A stretch of 11,193 nucleotides of DNA from Acidaminococcaceae bacterium (GTDB taxonomy: Bacteria; Bacillota; Negativicutes; Acidaminococcales; Acidaminococcaceae): positions 1 to 11,193 of the forward strand of contig JAFSOW010000010.1 of assembly GCA_017443165.1 (NCBI GenBank), in the 5' to 3' direction. Position numbers and translations under genes: made by a program. Of this stretch, positions 6,153-11,193 are shown in pieces (within the stretch, counting starts at the first letter, position 1; each line of letters begins with the position of its first letter). The notes below the pieces were generated by a model, which was not told the DNA's origin, did no database searches, and saw nothing but the letters and a program-made list of their open reading frames with translations.

Positions 6153-9100
6153 TCACGCTTCGCTCTTCGATACCGCCCTTTTTTCTTTGTATTCTTCTGT
6201 CAGCATGTAAATCAGCGGGACTACCACCAATGTCAGCAATGTGGAAGTCGTCAGACCGCCAATCAGTACCACGCCCATGCTCTGCCGCAGTTCCGCCCCG
6301 GCGCCGATGCCCAGCGCAACCGGAGTCATACCCAGCATGGTAGAAAGCGTGGTCATGAGAATCGGACGCAGACGCAGGGAACAAGCCTCCAGAATTGCTT
6401 CTTTGATTGGCATGCCTTTCTCTCTCGCCTGGTTCGCATAGTCAACTAACAAAATAGCGTTTTTGGTTACCAGGCCCAGCAGCATAGTTGCCCCGATGAG
6501 AGACATCATGTTACCGGTCTGATTGGCCACCAGCAGACCCAGCACGGCGCCGATAATAGCAAAGGGAAGGCTCATCATGATAACAAAAGGCTGGGAGAAA
6601 CTTTCAAATTCCGCAGCCAGTACCATATAAATCAGTACAATGGCCAGAATAACGGCCTTGACGATTTCCCCGAAGATACGGCTCATCATATCGGAATTAC
6701 CGATGAGTCTGTAACGATACCCGATATCCATGTTCAGCTCCGGAATCAGTTTCTCTTCAATCACTTTCAGCAAATCGCCAGTAGAGATACCAACTGCATT
6801 GGAGTAAACAGCGATTTGGCGCTGCCTGCCTTCCCGGTCAATACGGGTGGGACCGGAGCCCAACTTTACTTCCGCCACGTCCCCTAACCGTACATAGCCT
6901 CCCGTTTCCGTAGAAACCATCAGATTCGCAACATCCTGGATAGTACGGCGGTCGTCTTTATCCATCTGGATAATGATGTCGTAGTCATTGTTACCAATGG
7001 TATAGGAGTTACCGGTACTCTTACCCTGGAACGCATATTGCACCACTTTGCCTACGGTAGTGTTATCCAGACCCAGCTGACTGGCCTTGGACTGATCCAG
7101 CCGTATCATGATTTCCGGTTCCGGATCGATACCGATGACTTCCACGTCGGCAGAGCCGGGTACCTGACGGATTTTTTCCGCCAGATCGTTTGCATACTTT
7201 GTAAGCCTTACCAAATCGCTGCCCCGAAGACCGATCTGTACGGGCCGGGGATCACCCCGGCTGCCCTGATTGGTCACTACGGATACCTGCATGTCGCCTA
7301 CGTTTCTGAATTTTCTACGCAGGTCAGCCATAATATCCAGCATTCCTCGCTTCCGTTCTTCCGCAGGTTTCAGTTTCACTTCAATAGCGCCTTCATTGAC
7401 TGCCGTGCGGACGCCGCCCAGGTGCATGTTTTCAACCCGAACTTCTTCTTTCATTTCCATAAGGACCTGCTCTAAAGGCCATGTCCATTCCGCCATCTGG
7501 TTCAGACCGATGCCAGGCGCGGCTTTCACATTGACCCGGAATTCTCCGGAATCGTAGATAGGTTGCAGTTCTGTGCCTACAAAGGGCAGCAGGAACAGAT
7601 TGAAGACCAACGTCACCAGGGAACCCAGAATAATCTTTTTCGGATGACGGACAGCAAACGCCATCAGTTGATCATACAGTCCCCGAATGTAGTCAAAGCC
7701 TGCATTAAAACTCTTTAAAGCAGCGTCCATAAACCTGGGGCGATATTCCTTGTCCTCTTCTGTCCCCGGGGCTTTCAGCCAGTGGGCCGAAACCATAGGA
7801 GTCAGGGTGTAGGCAGAAATCGTGGAAAAGGCCAGCGCAAAAGCTACGGTGAGTCCGAACTGCTTGAAAAACTGGCCAATGGTCTCACCCATGCTGCCGA
7901 TAGGTACGAATACTGCCATCAGCGACATGGAAGTAGCCAAAATTGCCAGCACCAGTTCCTTGGTGGCATCTGCCGAGGCCAGGAACGGCGACTTCCCCAT
8001 CTCCATGTGCCGGAAAATGTTTTCTACCAGCACGATGGCGTCGTCGATAAGGAAGCCTACTGCCAGCGACAGGCCCATAATGGACATATTGTTCAGGGTA
8101 AAACCCATAATATCCATCAGGAAAAAAGTTGCAATTATAGATGTAGGAATAGCCAGGCCACCGATGATGGTCGCCCGGAGGTCACCCAGGAACATATAGG
8201 TGATAAGCAGGGCCAGGAACCCGCCGAACAGAATCGTATTCCATACGTCTGCCACGTTCTCACGGATATACCGGCTCTGGTCCCGGACAATATACATTTT
8301 TATGTCCGGCGGCAGGTCATGTTGCATAATCTTTTCCAATTCTTTATTGACCACGTCAATAACCTGCACCGTATTGGTACGACTCTGCTTGCTGATAGCC
8401 AGCATCACGGAAGGAACACCGTTGGTACGGGAATATGACTCCGCGTCTTCCCAGCTGTCCTCCACGTCGGCAACTTCTGTCAGACGGATTGCCTTTCCGT
8501 CCTTGTTGGCCACGATGATTTGCTTAAAATCGTCAACCGTGTTCAGTTTACCTATGGTACGTACAGTGATTGTATTATTGTTGTCACGGACCTTGCCGCC
8601 GGGAGTATTGATGTTGGCATTGTTTACCTTGGCCAGCACAGTCTGGAAAGAAATATCATACTGTTTCAGCTTTTCCGATTTTACATGGACTTTGATGGCA
8701 CGGTCAGCTGCGCCGTAAACTGATACATCAGCCACACCTTCCAGCATCTGTAATCCGTCGATAACTACGTCGTGAAGGATACGCCGGACTTCCCCCGGGC
8801 TCCGTTTATCAGAAGAAAAGGCATAGGTAGCAATGGCCTGGGATGCCATATCAAACCGCTGGACCACCGGTTCATCGATATCGGCTGGCAGACGGCGGCG
8901 TACGCCGGCAACCTTCTCCCGAACCTCACTGGCCATCTGGCGGGGATCTGTCCCAATCTCAAACTCCAGCACCGTCTGGGAATAACCTTCCCGGATTGAA
9001 GAAGTAATACTTTTTATGCCGGAAACTTGGCTGACCCGGTTTTCTATGGGCTTGGTAACCAGGGTCTCCATTTCTTCCGGCGCCGTGCCTTCATAGGTTA

Positions 9101-9239
9101 CTGTAACGCCTACCATGGGCAGATCCACATCCGGATACAGGTCTACGCCCAGTCCCGGATAGGAACGGATACCGAAGACGATCAGCACCAGTATGAACAT
9201 GGTGGTGAAGACAGGCCGTCTTATAAATGTTTCAATCAT
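6153..9239 (-). CDS. RND multidrug efflux permease, AcrB/MexB type (HAE1)
   Basis: This is the inner-membrane proton-driven pump of a tripartite efflux complex. Its 1028 residues match the usual AcrB length and layout: one N-terminal membrane span (MIETFIRRPVFTTMFILVLI), a large periplasmic porter/docking loop (about 30-335), a block of five spans, a second periplasmic loop (about 555-855), and the final block. The proton-relay pair is D399-D400 in GLSLAVGFLIDDAIVLVENI, and the matching lysine is K926 in GLVTKNAILLVDYAN. The ATG at 9239 overlaps the adaptor gene's stop codon in ATGA, so the two proteins are translationally coupled. No outer-membrane TolC-like factor follows; larB comes next. 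The substrate cannot be told from sequence; drugs, bile salts or fatty acids are family-typical. No defect is seen. Confidence 0.97.
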   Translation of the reverse strand: MIETFIRRPVFTTMFILVLIVFGIRSYPGLGVDLYPDVDLPMVGVTVTYEGTAPEEMETLVTKPIENRVSQVSGIKSITSSIREGYSQTVLEFEIGTDPRQMASEVREKVAGVRRRLPADIDEPVVQRFDMASQAIATYAFSSDKRSPGEVRRILHDVVIDGLQMLEGVADVSVYGAADRAIKVHVKSEKLKQYDISFQTVLAKVNNANINTPGGKVRDNNNTITVRTIGKLNTVDDFKQIIVANKDGKAIRLTEVADVEDSWEDAESYSRTNGVPSVMLAISKQSRTNTVQVIDVVNKELEKIMQHDLPPDIKMYIVRDQSRYIRENVADVWNTILFGGFLALLITYMFLGDLRATIIGGLAIPTSIIATFFLMDIMGFTLNNMSIMGLSLAVGFLIDDAIVLVENIFRHMEMGKSPFLASADATKELVLAILATSMSLMAVFVPIGSMGETIGQFFKQFGLTVAFALAFSTISAYTLTPMVSAHWLKAPGTEEDKEYRPRFMDAALKSFNAGFDYIRGLYDQLMAFAVRHPKKIILGSLVTLVFNLFLLPFVGTELQPIYDSGEFRVNVKAAPGIGLNQMAEWTWPLEQVLMEMKEEVRVENMHLGGVRTAVNEGAIEVKLKPAEERKRGMLDIMADLRRKFRNVGDMQVSVVTNQGSRGDPRPVQIGLRGSDLVRLTKYANDLAEKIRQVPGSADVEVIGIDPEPEIMIRLDQSKASQLGLDNTTVGKVVQYAFQGKSTGNSYTIGNNDYDIIIQMDKDDRRTIQDVANLMVSTETGGYVRLGDVAEVKLGSGPTRIDREGRQRQIAVYSNAVGISTGDLLKVIEEKLIPELNMDIGYRYRLIGNSDMMSRIFGEIVKAVILAIVLIYMVLAAEFESFSQPFVIMMSLPFAIIGAVLGLLVANQTGNMMSLIGATMLLGLVTKNAILLVDYANQAREKGMPIKEAILEACSLRLRPILMTTLSTMLGMTPVALGIGAGAELRQSMGVVLIGGLTTSTLLTLVVVPLIYMLTEEYKEKRAVSKSEA

Positions 9240-10369
9240 TCTTTATCCGTACCCTTCTCTGAAACCTTTACACTGACGCCTTCACGGACTTTGTTCAGGC
9301 CGCCGGTGATGATATAGTCTTTTTCGGTTATGCCGTTCAATACCTCAACCAGATTTTCCCCGATATATCCGGTAGTCAGAACTTTACGCACTGCCTTGCC
9401 ATCCTCAATGATGTAACAGGTACGCTGGTCGTCCCTCATGGAAATGGCCGTCATGGGAATCGTCAGAACATTATCTTTGGGAATAGCCGTAATCAGCGCT
9501 TCCGCATACACGCCGCCGCGCAGGCGGTTATCCCGGTTATCAACCACGACTTCCGCCTCAAAGGTACGGGAAGGCTGCACCGCCACCGGGCTGATCCGGA
9601 CGATAGTCCCCTCCACCTTTTTGTTTTCGCCGCTCATGGAAGGAATGGTAAATTCAACTTTTCCTCCCACCGCCACGCTGCTGACATAACCTTCCGGAAT
9701 ATCGATTTTAGCCGACAACACGGAAATATCCGCAATATTGAACAGGGCAGTGCCAACTTTAGCGTAATATCCTTCCTGGTAATACCGTTTCTGGATCACG
9801 CCGGCCCGGGGCGTTGTCACTGTCGTTCCGCCCAAATTCGATTCTGCGGAGGCGAGACTTCCTTTCGCTGCATCCAGTTTGCCTCTGGCGTTTTCCAGGG
9901 CAAACCGCATGTTATCCAGCGCCTCTTTGGAAACCGCGCCCCTTTCATACAGGGCTTCGTAGCGTTTTACATCCATTCTGGCTTTTTCGTAATTTGTTTT
10001 AGCATCCAGATAGGATCCTTTTGCATTCATCAGACCCGCCGCCGTGTCGACCTGCTCCAGCACGACCAGAGACTGCCCCGCCTCGACAGCCTGTCCTTCC
10101 TGAACCAGCACCTGCTCAATACGCCCGTCCACCTTGGCAGCCACATCTGCCTGCCAGATAGGATCCAACGTACCGGAGAAACGGAATTTCGGCACGATGG
10201 TCTGCCGTTTTGGATAAGCGGCCATAATGACAGCCGTACGTCCCTGGTTACTCTTGTTCGCCTGCTCATTCCGGGCCATAATATTTGATATGACGCGGAA
10301 TGCCACAATACCTAAAATGATAACGACCCCAACGATAAGAATGCGTAGTCTTTTGTCCTGAAAATTCAT
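9236..10369 (-). CDS. RND efflux periplasmic adaptor subunit (membrane fusion protein)
   Basis: This protein bridges the RND pump and an outer-membrane channel in the periplasm. The 377 residues begin with a membrane anchor (about 9-27) without a lipobox cysteine, so it is probably held by an uncleaved helix. The domains follow the family order: a lipoyl-like half with VAAKVDGRIEQVLVQEGQAV (77-96); a short coiled-coil hairpin (about 110-180); the second lipoyl half with TTPRAGVIQKRYYQEGYYAKVG (185-206); a beta-barrel (about 215-295); and a membrane-proximal domain (about 296-375). The ATG at 10369 has only a weak ribosome-binding sequence (AGG, 7 bases upstream). The stop overlaps the start of the RND permease gene. 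The 47-base gap from the PilO-like gene has no terminator, so read-through from the pilus genes is possible. Confidence 0.95.
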   Translation of the reverse strand: MNFQDKRLRILIVGVVIILGIVAFRVISNIMARNEQANKSNQGRTAVIMAAYPKRQTIVPKFRFSGTLDPIWQADVAAKVDGRIEQVLVQEGQAVEAGQSLVVLEQVDTAAGLMNAKGSYLDAKTNYEKARMDVKRYEALYERGAVSKEALDNMRFALENARGKLDAAKGSLASAESNLGGTTVTTPRAGVIQKRYYQEGYYAKVGTALFNIADISVLSAKIDIPEGYVSSVAVGGKVEFTIPSMSGENKKVEGTIVRISPVAVQPSRTFEAEVVVDNRDNRLRGGVYAEALITAIPKDNVLTIPMTAISMRDDQRTCYIIEDGKAVRKVLTTGYIGENLVEVLNGITEKDYIITGGLNKVREGVSVKVSEKGTDKE

Positions 10370-10416
10370 GATGACGCCTGCTTTCTCCGTAAAAACAACT
10401 GTGTTTCACGCTGTGT

Positions 10417-11055
10417 TTATTTTGCACTGTAATACACACAAACTCTGCCGCTTACAGCCAGTTCCGTAAGTTTCACGGTTTCGGAAACAGCGTTGCCTTT
10501 TCCCTTTTCCGCGGATTTACGGATCTGCAGCGTTTCTATTCGTGTGCAGGGTCCCCGGGTCTCTATGTCATTAAAAAAACTGAGTAAATCATCCCAGGCT
10601 CCAGAAAATTCTGCTTCCCAGAGAAATCTGTTCACCTTGTTTCCGGTTTTTTCAGAATCAGCGGAACTTACGGATACCTGTTTACATCTTTGTACTCTTA
10701 TGCCATGCAGGTCAGCCAGACGGTAAATCTTTTGTATTTCTTCCTCCGGCTCGAGCTTTTCCGGAATCTGCTCCTGCAGTTTTTCCAGCAAATCCCGTTG
10801 CTGCGCCCGCTTTTGCGCATAATCCTGATTCTCTGCGAATGCACGGTAAAGGGCGGTTTCTTTCCGCATAAAGCCCGTTTGTTCAGCCATCTGCTGCACA
10901 CGGTTCTCCAGTGGTCCTGCAATTCCCGTTACCGTACCGGTCAGGAGAATCACGGAAAACAACAGCCAACAGGCATTCTTGCTGTTTTCAGTCATGCTCC
11001 TTTTCAGGGAAAACAGTTTTTCCACTTTTATAAGAGACAGCAACATTTGCTTCAC
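10417..11055 (-). CDS. PilO/GspM-like type IV pilus or type II secretion assembly protein
   Basis: The 212-residue protein has the architecture of PilO-type inner-membrane assembly proteins: a short basic cytoplasmic end, one membrane span (about residues 28-47), a charged coiled-coil (about 48-97), and a C-terminal ferredoxin-like domain. The most telling segment is FSGAWDDLLSFFNDIETRG (150-168) followed by CTRIETLQIRK (170-180), like the PilO pattern of a loop-Phe-Leu helix and an R-I-E strand. PilO pairs with PilN to link the cytoplasmic motor to the outer parts of the pilus. The GTG at 11055 overlaps the preceding gene's TGA (GTGA) and has AGGAG 5 bases upstream; ATG at 11046 is an alternative. 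The sequence is divergent, so the family call rests mostly on architecture, the helix-strand motif and context. Confidence 0.65.
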   Translation of the reverse strand: MKQMLLSLIKVEKLFSLKRSMTENSKNACWLLFSVILLTGTVTGIAGPLENRVQQMAEQTGFMRKETALYRAFAENQDYAQKRAQQRDLLEKLQEQIPEKLEPEEEIQKIYRLADLHGIRVQRCKQVSVSSADSEKTGNKVNRFLWEAEFSGAWDDLLSFFNDIETRGPCTRIETLQIRKSAEKGKGNAVSETVKLTELAVSGRVCVYYSAK

Positions 11056-11193
11056 GGCCTCTCCTCCTCCGCCTGCGCCGGCGCAAGCTTTGCAAGAAGG
11101 AGAAAAGAAATGACCGTTTTGCCGTTATCTTCTCTGTCTTTTACCTCGATACGTCCGGTTCCGCTTTCCACAAGCCGGATTACCGAAAACACA
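11052..11193 (-). CDS. C-terminal end of a PilN-like assembly protein, 5' end outside the window
   Basis: Only the last 46 codons are present, in the frame that reads VFSVIRLVESGTGRIEVKD and ends FLLLAKLAPAQAEEERP before a TGA at 11054-11052. The other two minus-strand frames stop early. The pattern of two short strands (VIRLVES, then VISFLLLAKL) followed by a polar tail fits the end of PilN/GspL-type ferredoxin-like domains. The 4-base overlap with the PilO-like gene matches the usual pilN-pilO order. The fragment is too short for a firm family call; the identity leans on its neighbour. Confidence 0.45.
   Translation of the reverse strand, partial: VFSVIRLVESGTGRIEVKDREDNGKTVISFLLLAKLAPAQAEEERP

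Noticed and set aside
7782..8438. Plus-strand frame of 218 codons opposite the RND permease
   Set aside because: The composition (many His, Gln, Arg) is that of an antisense shadow of a conserved gene, and the minus strand holds an intact AcrB-type protein here.

Overview
The window reads as ordinary chromosome from a diderm (outer-membrane) Firmicute, most likely a member of the Negativicutes such as Megasphaera, Dialister, Selenomonas or a relative. Two things point there. RNase HIII and a LarB/LarC nickel-pincer pathway are common in low-GC Gram-positive lineages. A full-length AcrB-type RND pump with its periplasmic adaptor, and PilN/PilO-like pilus assembly proteins, imply a periplasm and an outer membrane. 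Base composition is close to even GC. The genus is inference.

All ten genes lie on the minus strand, so transcription runs from high to low coordinates. In that order they are: the C-terminal end of a PilN-like protein (11193-11052) and a PilO/GspM-like protein (11055-10417), overlapping by 4 bases; an RND adaptor (10369-9236) and RND permease (9239-6153), also overlapping by 4 bases; larB (6084-5329) and larC (5181-3781); rnhC (3694-2639); a flippase-like/LPG-synthase-type membrane protein (2580-1552) coupled by an ATGA overlap to an unrecognised 209-residue membrane protein (1555-926); a possible terminator (880-911); and a 1-phosphofructokinase, fruK (813-1), cut off by the window edge just before its catalytic Asp.

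Functionally the window is a series of small modules: pilus or secretion assembly, drug efflux, nickel-pincer cofactor synthesis, RNA-DNA hybrid repair, a membrane protein pair, and fructose 1-phosphate metabolism. All intergenic gaps are under 150 bases, so read-through between modules is possible. The only terminator-like structure I see is upstream of fruK. No tRNA, rRNA, CRISPR array, insertion sequence or phage gene is visible, and no plus-strand ORF looks real.

I found no clearly new system. The points most worth a second look are the very long His-rich insert in LarC, a larBC pair without larA or larE beside it, the translationally coupled membrane protein pair, and several inverted repeats flanking the lar genes.
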